In this document: positions 1 through 7,293 of the stretch, one piece after another
How positions within the stretch are numbered: position 1 is the stretch's first letter
Layout of the letters: every line of letters starts with the position of its first letter
Assembly (NCBI RefSeq): GCF_019801015.1
Contig: NZ_JAHVJZ010000001.1
Coordinates: forward strand, 434,001-498,000
Source: Marinobacter nauticus
GTDB taxonomy: Bacteria; Pseudomonadota; Gammaproteobacteria; Enterobacterales; Shewanellaceae
Direction: 5' to 3'
DNA length: 64,000 nucleotides
The notes under the pieces: model-generated
What the model saw: the letters and a program-made list of their open reading frames with translations, nothing else
What the model was told of the DNA's origin: nothing
Database searches by the model: none
Made by a program: the position numbers and the translations under genes

Positions 1-1227
1 AAAACTCCTCAGGTTGAGCCACCCCAGCGTTTGTTGGGGGCAGTGACGCTCGCACAACCTCTATCTCTGCACCTGGCTGCCTTATCGCTCTTTGCGTTGG
101 TTGCGATCACGCTGCTGTTTCTGGCAAATGCGCACTATGCCCGCAAGGAAACGGTGGTTGGCTATCTGAAGCCGGTCCCCGGCCTCGTCAAGGTGATGAC
201 CGGCCGGCTGGGTACGGTCGAAGCCCTGATGGTTGAAGAGGGGGAAGCGGTAGAAAAAGGTCAGGTACTCGCAACGATGGTACACCGTCGAGGCACGGCG
301 GTCGGTACGCCATTGAGCGATCGTTTGTTGACGGAATTGAACGAGCAACTGTCGATGGTGGAACGGCAACTGGCGTTCCGGCAGACGCTGTATGTGGCGG
401 AAAACCAGCGCCTGATGCAGCAGGTGGCCGACCTGAACCTGACCACTGAAACCCTGTCCCGGCAACACCGGCTTGCCCAGCAGGAGGTGGCTCTGTTTCA
501 ACAGCGTATGAACCAGTACCGGCGGTTGCTCGAGCAGGGTCACCTTTCAATCCTCGAGTTTCAGTCACATCAGGCCGAGTCGTTAGCCAAAGCACAATCT
601 CTGGCGGCGCTCGAAGCCAGCCTTGCTCAGTCAAAGTCCGAACACAACCAGGCTTCAGCCCGGCGCAAATCGATGGCGGCGCAGCATGACCTCGACATGC
701 TGGAACTCGAGCGTGAACGTTCGCAACTGGAAGCACAGCGTGCGGAAGTGGAAACCCAGTATCGTTACGTGGTTCGAGCCAGCGTGTCCGGCACCGTGAC
801 AGCGATTGCGGTCACGGCCGGTGAGTTTATCGCCGGCCAGCGTCCATTGATGAGCTTGATACCCAAAGGGGCGACTCTCAACGCTGAACTGCTGCTACCC
901 AGTCGGTCGGCGGGCTTCGTTCGGCAGGGCGATGTCGCCCGATTGCGTTTTGATGCGTTTCCTTATCAGCGTTTCGGCATTATGGAGGCCCGGGTGTTCC
1001 AGGTCGATCAGGCGTTATTGCAACAAGGAGATGCCGATTTACCGCTGCCCCTCACCGAGCCGGTGTATCGGGTGCGCGCTAGATTGGCACATCAAGCTGT
1101 TCAGGCGGAGGATCAGACGTTTGCATTGCGGCCAGGCATGAAACTCGAAGCCGACATCATTCTTGACCAACGCAGTATTCTCGATTGGTTGCTCGAGCCG
1201 ATCTATGGCCTGAAAGGAAGATGGTAA
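1..1227 (+). CDS. HlyD-family periplasmic adaptor of a peptide exporter (5' end outside window)
   Basis: Membrane-fusion adaptor expected to link the inner-membrane ABC exporter encoded next to an outer-membrane TolC-like channel. The frame is open from base 1, so the true start lies upstream and 408 residues are visible. They show one N-terminal membrane helix (about residues 20-45), a first half-lipoyl segment (about 63-93), a long Gln/Glu/Leu-rich coiled-coil hairpin (about 110-250), the second half-lipoyl segment with SGTVTAI, and a beta-rich C-terminal part. This layout matches the CvaA type of bacteriocin-export adaptor. The stop lies 2 bases before the likely start of the C39-ABC exporter, so the two are surely co-transcribed. 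No TolC homologue is in the window. Family is certain; the substrate is inferred from the downstream peptide genes. Confidence 0.9.
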   Translation, partial: KTPQVEPPQRLLGAVTLAQPLSLHLAALSLFALVAITLLFLANAHYARKETVVGYLKPVPGLVKVMTGRLGTVEALMVEEGEAVEKGQVLATMVHRRGTAVGTPLSDRLLTELNEQLSMVERQLAFRQTLYVAENQRLMQQVADLNLTTETLSRQHRLAQQEVALFQQRMNQYRRLLEQGHLSILEFQSHQAESLAKAQSLAALEASLAQSKSEHNQASARRKSMAAQHDLDMLELERERSQLEAQRAEVETQYRYVVRASVSGTVTAIAVTAGEFIAGQRPLMSLIPKGATLNAELLLPSRSAGFVRQGDVARLRFDAFPYQRFGIMEARVFQVDQALLQQGDADLPLPLTEPVYRVRARLAHQAVQAEDQTFALRPGMKLEADIILDQRSILDWLLEPIYGLKGRW

Positions 1228-1229
1228 GA

Positions 1230-3434
1230 ATGAAAGCGATCGTTAATCACGCTGCCCTTGCGCTGCTGGAGTTTGGCCAAGGCCGTCGCATACCAATGAT
1301 CAGACAGGCTGAACTGGCGGAATGCGGACTGGCGTGTATTGGCATGGTGGCAGGCCATCACGGACTGAAGCTGGATATGAACGCGTTGCGGGCCCGGCAT
1401 CAGGCCGGGCTGACGGGCATGAGCCTCCAGCAGATGATCAATCTGGCCGATTCGCTGGGCCTTTCCGGGCGCGCGCTGCATTGTACTGCAGATCAGCTCA
1501 GCCAACTTAAGCGGCCCTGTATCCTGCACTGGGAGATGAACCACTTTGTGGTTTTGGTGGCCGTAACGCGCAGCAAGGTGGTGATTCACGACCCGGCGTT
1601 GGGCAAGCGGACGCTGAGTCGCGAAGAGTTCGCCCGGCAATATACTGGCGTGGCACTGGAGTTGACGCCAAGTGGGAGTTTCGAGCCTCGGGACGAACGC
1701 CAGGCGATGGGCTTATCCCAGCTCTGGAGTCGTTTGTCGGGTCTTAAGTCGGCCTTGTCCAATCTGCTGCTGTTGTCGTTACTGCTGCAACTGTTTGCCC
1801 TGGCAACACCGTACTATCTGCAATGGGTCGTGGATGAGGTGCTGCTCAGTTATGACCAGCCGCTGTTGGTGGTTCTGGCTCTCGGCTTTGCGTTACTGGC
1901 GATCGTCAATGAAACCACCAATGCGGTGCGAAGCTGGGCGATCGTACGGCTATCGAGCATGCTCAATATGCAAATGGGCGTTAACCTGCTGCACCATCTA
2001 CTGCGATTGCCTTTGGCCTTTTTCGAGCGCCGCCAGATGGGTGACATCGCTTCCCGCTTTGGCTCCCTCGGTAGAATCCGGGAACAACTGACCTCGGGGT
2101 TGGTGCAAACCCTTGTTGATGGGCTGATGGCAACCCTGATGATCGCGCTGATGGCGCTGTACAGTTTGCCCCTTACAGCCGTTGTGATTGCCGCGATTTT
2201 GGGCTTTACCGTGATGCGCCTGATCAGCTATCGGCCGCTCCGGCAGGCTACCGAATCGCTGATCCAGGCGCAGGCCAAAGAGCAGTCCCATTTTCTGGAA
2301 AGTCTGAGGGCGATGCAGACCATCAAACTGTTTACCGATGAACCACAGCGGCAGAACCAGTGGCAGAATCGGTACGCGGAGGTAATCAACGCGGACATCC
2401 GGATTGGACGGCTGAAGCTGACTATCGAAGGGGCCAGTAACCTTATCTATACCTTGTCACACGTTCTGGTGATCTATCTGGCAGCCCGGTCGGTGATGTC
2501 AGGCGGGATGACTATCGGCATGGTGTTTGCGTTTCAGGCTTACATGATTCAGGTCACTAACCGCATGACACGGCTGGTAGAACAACTGATTCAGTTTCGC
2601 ATGCTGCGGTTGCACCTGGAACGGGTATCCGACATTGCCCTGCATCCCCAGGAAACCAATCGTCAGGGGCCACTGCCCCTTACCAGAAGCGCCGGCACGC
2701 TGGAATTGCAAAACGTGCACTTTCGCTACCACGACCAGGGCCCGGATTTGCTCAGCGGGGTCAACTTGCGTGTTGAAGCCGGGGATGCACTCGCCATCGC
2801 AGGCCCGTCGGGTAGCGGGAAAACCACGCTGATGAAAATTATGCTGGGCCTGTTGGAGCCAACAAAGGGACGGGTGTTGCTGGATGGCCAGGACATCACT
2901 CAGATCGGCCTGGTGGCGTACCGTCGCCAACTGGCGGCGGTGATGCAGGACGACAAACTGCTTTCCGGCTCGGTTCAGGACAACCTCACTTTCTTTGACC
3001 CACAGCCTGACCTCGACTGGATGCGACACTGTGCGCAGCTGGCCGGCGTAGAGGATGAAATTCAGGCCAAGGCGATGGGCTATCAGACCCTGGTGGGTGA
3101 ACTGGGTAATCAATTTTCCGGTGGCCAAAACCAGCGCCTCATGTTAGCCCGGGCGCTTTATCAAAGGCCGAGACTGCTGTTTATGGATGAGGCCACCAGC
3201 CATCTGGATATTGCCAATGAACGGCGCATTAGCGCCCGGATCCAGGCGATGGCGATGACCCGGGTATTGATCGCCCATCGTCCCGACACTTTGCGCCAGG
3301 CCAACCGGTTGGTGCATTTGCAAGATGGACGCACCGTTGAAGATCACGCTTTTTTCCACACTGCCAAGGAGGCACACAATGAACGTAACACCCCCATCTA
3401 CGCTGAAGGAGTTGACCCCGGAAGAGCTTGCTGA
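1230..3434 (+). CDS. Bacteriocin-type ABC exporter with N-terminal C39 double-glycine peptidase
   Basis: Cuts double-glycine leaders and exports the peptide. The ATG at 1230 is chosen because AAGGAAG lies about 9 bases upstream; an in-frame ATG at 1221 directly abuts that ribosome site. The product has 734 residues. The C39 domain (1-150) has oxyanion Gln26, catalytic Cys32 in AECGLAC, His105 in MNHFVVL and Asp121 in HDPALG, so the peptidase should be active. Six membrane helices span about 170-440. The ATPase has Walker A GPSGSGKTT (525-533), Q-loop Gln573, signature FSGGQNQ (629-635), Walker B LLFMDEA (649-655) and His683. The last 56 bases overlap the first peptide gene in another frame, so translation is probably coupled. 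Closest functional analogues are the ColV (CvaB) and LagD/ComA families. Confidence 0.95.
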   Translation: MKAIVNHAALALLEFGQGRRIPMIRQAELAECGLACIGMVAGHHGLKLDMNALRARHQAGLTGMSLQQMINLADSLGLSGRALHCTADQLSQLKRPCILHWEMNHFVVLVAVTRSKVVIHDPALGKRTLSREEFARQYTGVALELTPSGSFEPRDERQAMGLSQLWSRLSGLKSALSNLLLLSLLLQLFALATPYYLQWVVDEVLLSYDQPLLVVLALGFALLAIVNETTNAVRSWAIVRLSSMLNMQMGVNLLHHLLRLPLAFFERRQMGDIASRFGSLGRIREQLTSGLVQTLVDGLMATLMIALMALYSLPLTAVVIAAILGFTVMRLISYRPLRQATESLIQAQAKEQSHFLESLRAMQTIKLFTDEPQRQNQWQNRYAEVINADIRIGRLKLTIEGASNLIYTLSHVLVIYLAARSVMSGGMTIGMVFAFQAYMIQVTNRMTRLVEQLIQFRMLRLHLERVSDIALHPQETNRQGPLPLTRSAGTLELQNVHFRYHDQGPDLLSGVNLRVEAGDALAIAGPSGSGKTTLMKIMLGLLEPTKGRVLLDGQDITQIGLVAYRRQLAAVMQDDKLLSGSVQDNLTFFDPQPDLDWMRHCAQLAGVEDEIQAKAMGYQTLVGELGNQFSGGQNQRLMLARALYQRPRLLFMDEATSHLDIANERRISARIQAMAMTRVLIAHRPDTLRQANRLVHLQDGRTVEDHAFFHTAKEAHNERNTPIYAEGVDPGRAC

Positions 3435-3543
3435 AATTCAGGGCGGGCAGGGCGAACCCAGCAGCCAAGATGACCAACCGCAGGTGTTTGTCCAGGACCC
3501 CCAGGATATTACTTTTCCGCCAGGCGGCATTATCCGCATCTGA
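3379..3543 (+). CDS. Double-glycine secreted peptide precursor 1
   Basis: A 54-residue precursor. The ATG at 3379 has a strong AAGGAGG seven bases upstream, within the 3' end of the exporter gene. The leader ends in LTPEELAEIQGG, a textbook C39 site with the GG pair at residues 22-23 and hydrophobic residues upstream. Cleavage would release 31 residues starting QGEPSSQDD and ending TFPPGGIIRI. The mature part has four Asp, one Glu and one Arg, so is clearly anionic, and has no Cys, Ser-rich lanthionine pattern or obvious modification motif. An N-terminal Gln could cyclise to pyroglutamate. It is a close paralogue of the next peptide. I do not recognise the family; a signalling peptide or an atypical microcin are both possible. 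Confidence 0.88.
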   Translation: MNVTPPSTLKELTPEELAEIQGGQGEPSSQDDQPQVFVQDPQDITFPPGGIIRI

Positions 3544-3562
3544 CAACAAGAGGGCGCAAATC

Positions 3563-3712
3563 ATGCCAGAGTTAACTGAACTGACCCCGGAAGAGCTTGC
3601 TGAAATTCAGGGCGGGCAGGGTGACACTAGCACCCAAGATGACCAGGCGCAGGTGTTTGTCCAGGATCCCACGGATGAGACTTTTCCGCCGGGCGGCATT
3701 ATCCGCATCTGA
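3563..3712 (+). CDS. Double-glycine secreted peptide precursor 2
   Basis: A 49-residue paralogue of the preceding peptide, 19 bases after its stop. The ATG at 3563 follows an AAGAGGG ribosome site. The leader core LTPEELAEIQGG is identical to copy 1 and the predicted mature peptide is again 31 residues, starting QGDTSTQDD and ending TFPPGGIIRI. Differences are confined mostly to the first ten mature residues and to the DPTDE stretch. The net charge is even more negative. The DNA of the two copies is nearly identical from the leader to the stop, with a period of 169 bases, which points to a recent tandem duplication. A strong terminator follows immediately, closing the exporter-peptide transcript. 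No immunity-like gene lies beside it. Confidence 0.88.
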   Translation: MPELTELTPEELAEIQGGQGDTSTQDDQAQVFVQDPTDETFPPGGIIRI

Positions 3713-3715
3713 GCT

Positions 3716-3744
3716 AAAAGCCGTCCGTCAGGGCGGCTTTTTTT
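3716..3744 (+). terminator. Rho-independent terminator of the peptide operon
   Basis: AAAAGCCGTCC (3716-3726) pairs with GGGCGGCTTTT (3731-3741) through one U-G wobble, with loop GTCA and a seven-T run. It separates the peptide genes from the LytTR gene, which must use its own promoter or rely on read-through. Confidence 0.92.
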
Positions 3745-3829
3745 GACCAATGCGAAATTAATTGAGCCAAACGGGGAGGGAAGTTCGTCTTAATGAGTAA
3801 ACCGTAACAACCAACGCCAAGGATTGGAG

Positions 3830-4594
3830 ATGAACAAAGGATTGAATCAACCCGCTTCGCTGCCTGAGGACAAAGGAGTTGGCCCATGGCAGAGACTGGT
3901 GGAAGCGCTACCTGAGTTGATGCAGGACCGGGAACTGGACAAACAACTGACCCAACTGTCAGACCTGTTCTCACGGTGTTTCGAACACTTCTACGTGGAT
4001 TGGCACTGGCGTGGCCGCCGCTACGCCAAACTGCATCCGGTCTGTCCCGAGCAGTTTCGCTACAGCTGCAACAACCTGCTGAGCGCCCGGGTATTCGGTG
4101 ATGCGTCCCCCGACCAGTCGACCAGGCAGGTTTTGACGGCCTGGCTTCAGGCCGCCGGTGATGTGCTGGCCAGCCATGGCCGTACTCAGTTGAGTCGGGC
4201 AGATTTTCATGCCCTGGCCGAAATCAAGGTGATGCTGGGACAGGCGCAATACATTCAGGCAGCAAACCAATACGTTGAGCTGTTTGACCGTAACGGCGGC
4301 ACCCACCTGTACCGGGTAAACCTGCATCAGGTTGAAGCGATGTTTGGCGACATCCTGTGTCGGGTTCACCGCAGTTACCTGGTTGCCCCGGACGCCGTGG
4401 AAGTCGTTGAACGCAAGAGGAATGGCCGCTACACCCTGAAGCTGGGTGAGGTCACCATTCCGGTAGGGGACAGCCATCTGGAGAAACTGCGTGACCGTTG
4501 TCCCAAATGGTTTTCTCAGCGGGCTAAACCTCGCCCACTTCAGACCTGGTTGTACCCAAAAGGTGAGGAAAATGACGTAAAGCTGACCGGTTGA
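3830..4594 (+). CDS. LytTR-domain transcription regulator without receiver domain
   Basis: A 254-residue protein; ATG 3830 chosen because AAGGA sits six bases upstream. The C-terminal part (about 139-222), from YIQAANQYVELF through VHRSYLV to the IPVGDSHL region, matches the LytTR DNA-binding domain used by AgrA, ComE and PlnC, regulators of Gram-positive peptide quorum sensing and bacteriocin genes. The N-terminal 135 residues lack the acidic pocket and lysine of a receiver domain and have no membrane helix, so this is neither a classical response regulator nor a membrane LytTR protein. Being next to double-glycine peptide genes, it probably controls them; how it senses a signal is unknown. 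The domain call is firm, the target is inferred. Confidence 0.85.
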   Translation: MNKGLNQPASLPEDKGVGPWQRLVEALPELMQDRELDKQLTQLSDLFSRCFEHFYVDWHWRGRRYAKLHPVCPEQFRYSCNNLLSARVFGDASPDQSTRQVLTAWLQAAGDVLASHGRTQLSRADFHALAEIKVMLGQAQYIQAANQYVELFDRNGGTHLYRVNLHQVEAMFGDILCRVHRSYLVAPDAVEVVERKRNGRYTLKLGEVTIPVGDSHLEKLRDRCPKWFSQRAKPRPLQTWLYPKGEENDVKLTG

Positions 4595-4606
4595 ATCCAA
4601 ACCCCC

Positions 4607-4635
4607 TTTACAACCCCCCGGCGCAAACCTATTAT
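4607..4635 (+). promoter_or_regulatory. Sigma-70 promoter of tRNA-Ser
   Basis: TTTACA (4607-4612), a 17-base spacer and TATTAT (4630-4635), followed by a GC-rich discriminator GCACGGCG, as in stringently controlled stable-RNA promoters. It lies 11 bases before the tRNA 5' end. Confidence 0.75.
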
Positions 4636-4645
4636 GCACGGCGTC

Positions 4646-4736
4646 GGAGGGATGGCAGAGCGGTTGAATGCACCGGTCTTGAAAACCGGCATACGTTAAT
4701 AGCGTATCCAGGGTTCGAATCCCTGTCCCTCCGCCA
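4646..4736 (+). tRNA. tRNA-Ser (anticodon TGA)
   Basis: A 91-base type II tRNA. The acceptor GGAGGGA pairs with TCCCTCC, followed by discriminator G and an encoded CCA. The anticodon stem CCGGT/ACCGG carries the loop CTTGAAA with TGA at 4680-4682. The long variable arm (about 4690-4707) is typical of serine tRNAs, and the T-arm contains GTTCGAAT. Its 3' end is repeated at 4877-4886. Confidence 0.97.
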
Positions 4737-4823
4737 TATTCTGGAAAGGCCCGCAGAAATGCGGGCCTTTTTGCGTTTGCGCGTGTTGAGAACTGACCCA
4801 TCCCTGGTCCATCCCCCGGCTCG
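4727..4823 (+). repeat. Direct repeat copy 1: tRNA-Ser 3' end, terminator and downstream block
   Basis: 97 bases running from the last ten bases of tRNA-Ser (CCCTCCGCCA) through the terminator to a conserved block ending CATCCCCCGGCTCG. It recurs at 4877-4973 with the same length; the two ends are almost identical and the middle (about 4780-4792) diverges. Confidence 0.85.
4745..4772 (+). terminator. Terminator of tRNA-Ser
   Basis: AAAGGCCCGC (4745-4754), loop AGAAAT, GCGGGCCTTT (4761-4770) and continuing T residues; starts 8 bases after the tRNA. Confidence 0.9.
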
Positions 4824-4876
4824 GCATCCCTGCCTCGCGCTCAAACGCTGCGTTGCTGCGCAACGGTCGTTGTCGC

Positions 4877-4973
4877 CCCTCCGCCATATTCAGGAAAGGC
4901 CCGCAGCAATGCGGGCCTTTTTGCGTTTGAGACTGATAAAAATTGACCCATCCCTGGTCCATCCCCCGGCTCG
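4877..4973 (+). repeat. Direct repeat copy 2 with tRNA-Ser 3' remnant
   Basis: Second copy, exactly 150 bases downstream of copy 1. It begins with CCCTCCGCCATATTC, identical to the tRNA 3' end and first trailer bases, although no tRNA body precedes it. The 53 bases between copies show no tRNA arms. It could be the remnant of a tandem tRNA-Ser gene that lost its body, or a duplicated attachment-site-like segment. I see no protein-coding gene from 4737 to 5130. Confidence 0.85.
4895..4922 (+). terminator. Duplicated terminator
   Basis: AAAGGCCCGC, loop AGCAAT, GCGGGCCTTT and T residues; near-identical to the tRNA-Ser terminator and part of repeat copy 2. Confidence 0.85.
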
Positions 4974-5130
4974 ATGTTGGGATGCGTACTAGGTCCAGCC
5001 GACCAAGCTGCCACTCAGCCAGCGGAAAAGCGGGGAGTTTTTGTGTCATTGGCCCGGCCGATGGAGGCAAACGGGCTTCTATACTGGTGACAAATGGATG
5101 GCTCATCGTCCGCATCATCAGGGGAAAAGC

Positions 5131-6675
5131 ATGCCGTTGTTTCGCTCTGCCGCACTGTGTCTTTCGCTTCTGTTAGTGACGCCGCTAACGCTGGCAGCGG
5201 ATATAGCACCGTTAAGGGTGCCGCAGGCTGGCGCTGGCGACGCTTTGCCATTGCCGACATTGTCGGTTGAGCCTGACTCTGCGGTGTTGGCCTCAGCACT
5301 GCCTATGAGGTTTATCGCAGACTCATCAGAGGTTAATGCGCAACTGGCCAGAATGGATACGTCCAGTTATGGCGTGGTGCAGTCCTTTATCGGCTCAGTG
5401 CCGGTGGCGCTGAGCCCGGAGCGATGGAGTGTGGTAGGTAATGAGCGGGTGCTGCACATTCATTTCAGTTCGACGGACGCGTCAGCACTGCGGGTGTCGG
5501 TAGCCCTGGCGCGAAGTCATCCGGACTTATCGCTTCGCTTTTTCAGCCGCCAGGGAGAGCGTGTCCATGTCGACCGCGTCGAGTACAAGGGGGGGGATCT
5601 GGCCGAGCAGCGACGGTTGAGTTCCGCAACCCTTCCGGGTGCTGATGCCGGGATTGAACTGGCACTGCCCCTGGACGTGTCGCTCGCGCAGCCACTGGCG
5701 CTGGTTGAACTGGCAGTAATCCACATTCCCCAGCCAACACCCGACGCACCAGCGGATGCCGCTTTACTGGTCAATGCCCAATGCGTTGAGCCAGCGGACC
5801 CGCTGAATCGCAGCGCGGTGTTGCTGCTGATGCCCAATGCCACGATCTGCAGCGGCAATTTTGTGAACTCCACCAATCCGCAATGGCAGAACAGTGCGCT
5901 GATCTACACCGCTGCACATTGCCTGTCGGATCCGGTCAGCGCAATGAACACCGAAATTGTGCCCAATTACGCGTTTGACTGCGGAAACGAATGGCGCATC
6001 TCCTACTTTGAGTATGTTCAGGTGTTCGGCCCACTGCCGAGCGTTATTGGCGCCGAGTTGCTGGCCACAGGCTTACCGGGCTTTGATCCTGCGGATGGCC
6101 TGATCGCGTTAAGCGAAACCGAGTCGGACTTTACCCTGTTGGCGGTGGACGCCGGGCGGTTGGCACCGTACCCCTATGTGTTGCTGGGCTATAACACCGA
6201 CGCCGGATCCGGTGGTCTGGCTGCTACGACGTCGCATCCATTGGCCTATGCGAAGTCGCACGCCGAAGTATCCCATACCGGCATTCAATCGGATTTCATG
6301 GTGATTGAAACGGCGCCGGTCAGCGGCGCCCTGATGCCGGGGTCAAGCGGCACGGCATTGGTTAACGACCGGCTGCAACTGATGGGCACCTTATCCAGCC
6401 AGGGCGAGTCCGGCGTTCACTATTTCGCGCCTTTGGCTGGCGCCTGGCCAACCCTGTGTCCGTTTTTGAGTGACGGCGTGCTGGGCTGCCCCGATGTGTC
6501 GCTGTCGCCACTGCAACCGCCGGAGCCGACGCCCCGGGCCAGTGATGATGGGGGAAGTGTGGCCGCGGGAGTACTGATGCTTTTGTTGCTGGTGGTTTAT
6601 CGACGGCGCGGTAAAAGGGCGAGGCTCGGGCGTACGCAGGCGTCAGGGACGAGCGTTCAGTGGCAGGGTGTTTGA
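5131..6675 (+). CDS. Secreted trypsin-like serine protease with GlyGly-CTERM-like tail
   Basis: A 514-residue exported protease; ATG 5131 follows an AGGGGAAA ribosome site and starts a clear signal peptide ending about LTLAA. The trypsin-like domain shows His263 in YTAAHC, a probable Asp322 in DPADGLIAL and Ser406 in MPGSSGTAL, with several paired cysteines. At the C terminus, DDGG (472-475) precedes a hydrophobic stretch (476-490) and RRRGKRAR. This resembles the GlyGly-CTERM signal processed by rhombosortase, common on serine proteases of Vibrio and Shewanella. Unusually, about 15 residues follow the basic cluster, and the last 33 bases overlap the opposite-strand gene. Protease call firm; sorting signal likely. 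The frame extends upstream to 5041, but that segment lacks a signal sequence. Confidence 0.87.
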   Translation: MPLFRSAALCLSLLLVTPLTLAADIAPLRVPQAGAGDALPLPTLSVEPDSAVLASALPMRFIADSSEVNAQLARMDTSSYGVVQSFIGSVPVALSPERWSVVGNERVLHIHFSSTDASALRVSVALARSHPDLSLRFFSRQGERVHVDRVEYKGGDLAEQRRLSSATLPGADAGIELALPLDVSLAQPLALVELAVIHIPQPTPDAPADAALLVNAQCVEPADPLNRSAVLLLMPNATICSGNFVNSTNPQWQNSALIYTAAHCLSDPVSAMNTEIVPNYAFDCGNEWRISYFEYVQVFGPLPSVIGAELLATGLPGFDPADGLIALSETESDFTLLAVDAGRLAPYPYVLLGYNTDAGSGGLAATTSHPLAYAKSHAEVSHTGIQSDFMVIETAPVSGALMPGSSGTALVNDRLQLMGTLSSQGESGVHYFAPLAGAWPTLCPFLSDGVLGCPDVSLSPLQPPEPTPRASDDGGSVAAGVLMLLLLVVYRRRGKRARLGRTQASGTSVQWQGV

Positions 6676-7236
6676 GTGTCCCTGGACCGTCTGGCCCTGT
6701 TTCCGGGCAGCCAGTTCTATCAACCTCTCTGCGGCGTCCACTTCGCCGTGACGCAATTGAGCTTTGGCCAGAAAAGCGAGGTGAAACCAGGTGAGGGAGG
6801 GGTGGCGCTCTACCAGAAACCGGTAGCGCTGATACTCCTGTTGCGCGCCTTCGGCTAACGCCAGCTGCGCCAACCCGGTTAAGGCTTCTAACTGGTGCGC
6901 GTCCATTTCCAGTGCTCGGTTAAACCGATGCCGCGCAAGCTGGGTAAGGTGCTGCTCAAGCTCAAGCTGGCCCAGTAAGGCGAGGGTTTTAGGGTTATCG
7001 CCGCGTTCGGCCAGATCGAGCCGGAGCTGTTTTGCCAGCGGGGAGAGGTTGGCGGCCAGGCAGCATGGCCGGGCGTCGATGTGCATGGCGGAGTGCAGAA
7101 TGCTTTGGGGATCCGGCCACCCCAGCGCGGCCTGATAGACCTGCTGTTCGTCGATGGGTGCCTCCGCCGCTGTTGTCATGGGTTGAAATGCCAACCAGAC
7201 CCAGAGCAGGGAGTAGAAAGAGAAAGGGATCCGCAT
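6643..7236 (-). CDS. Exported TPR-like protein of unknown function
   Basis: 197 residues, convergent with and overlapping the end of the protease gene by 33 bases. It begins with a signal peptide (about 1-24, ending TTAAEA), so should act in the periplasm. The body is helical with Ala/Leu/Glu-rich repeats such as LALLGQLELEQ, ARHRFNRALEMD and LEALTGLAQLALAEG, spaced like tetratricopeptide helices. A CC pair occurs near residue 58. TPR proteins usually act as protein-interaction scaffolds; no specific function is recognisable. Confidence 0.7.
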   Translation of the reverse strand: MRIPFSFYSLLWVWLAFQPMTTAAEAPIDEQQVYQAALGWPDPQSILHSAMHIDARPCCLAANLSPLAKQLRLDLAERGDNPKTLALLGQLELEQHLTQLARHRFNRALEMDAHQLEALTGLAQLALAEGAQQEYQRYRFLVERHPSLTWFHLAFLAKAQLRHGEVDAAERLIELAARKQGQTVQGHSNTLPLNARP

Positions 7237-7293
7237 AGCGAATCCCAGTCAAGCGCAAGCCGGCAAGGCCTGCAAGGCAAAGGAGTGAGTGGA

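Noticed and set aside
4591..4992. Open frames across the tRNA-Ser and its repeat on both strands
   Set aside because: They translate a tRNA, two terminators and the direct repeat; the similar peptides arise only from the DNA duplication.
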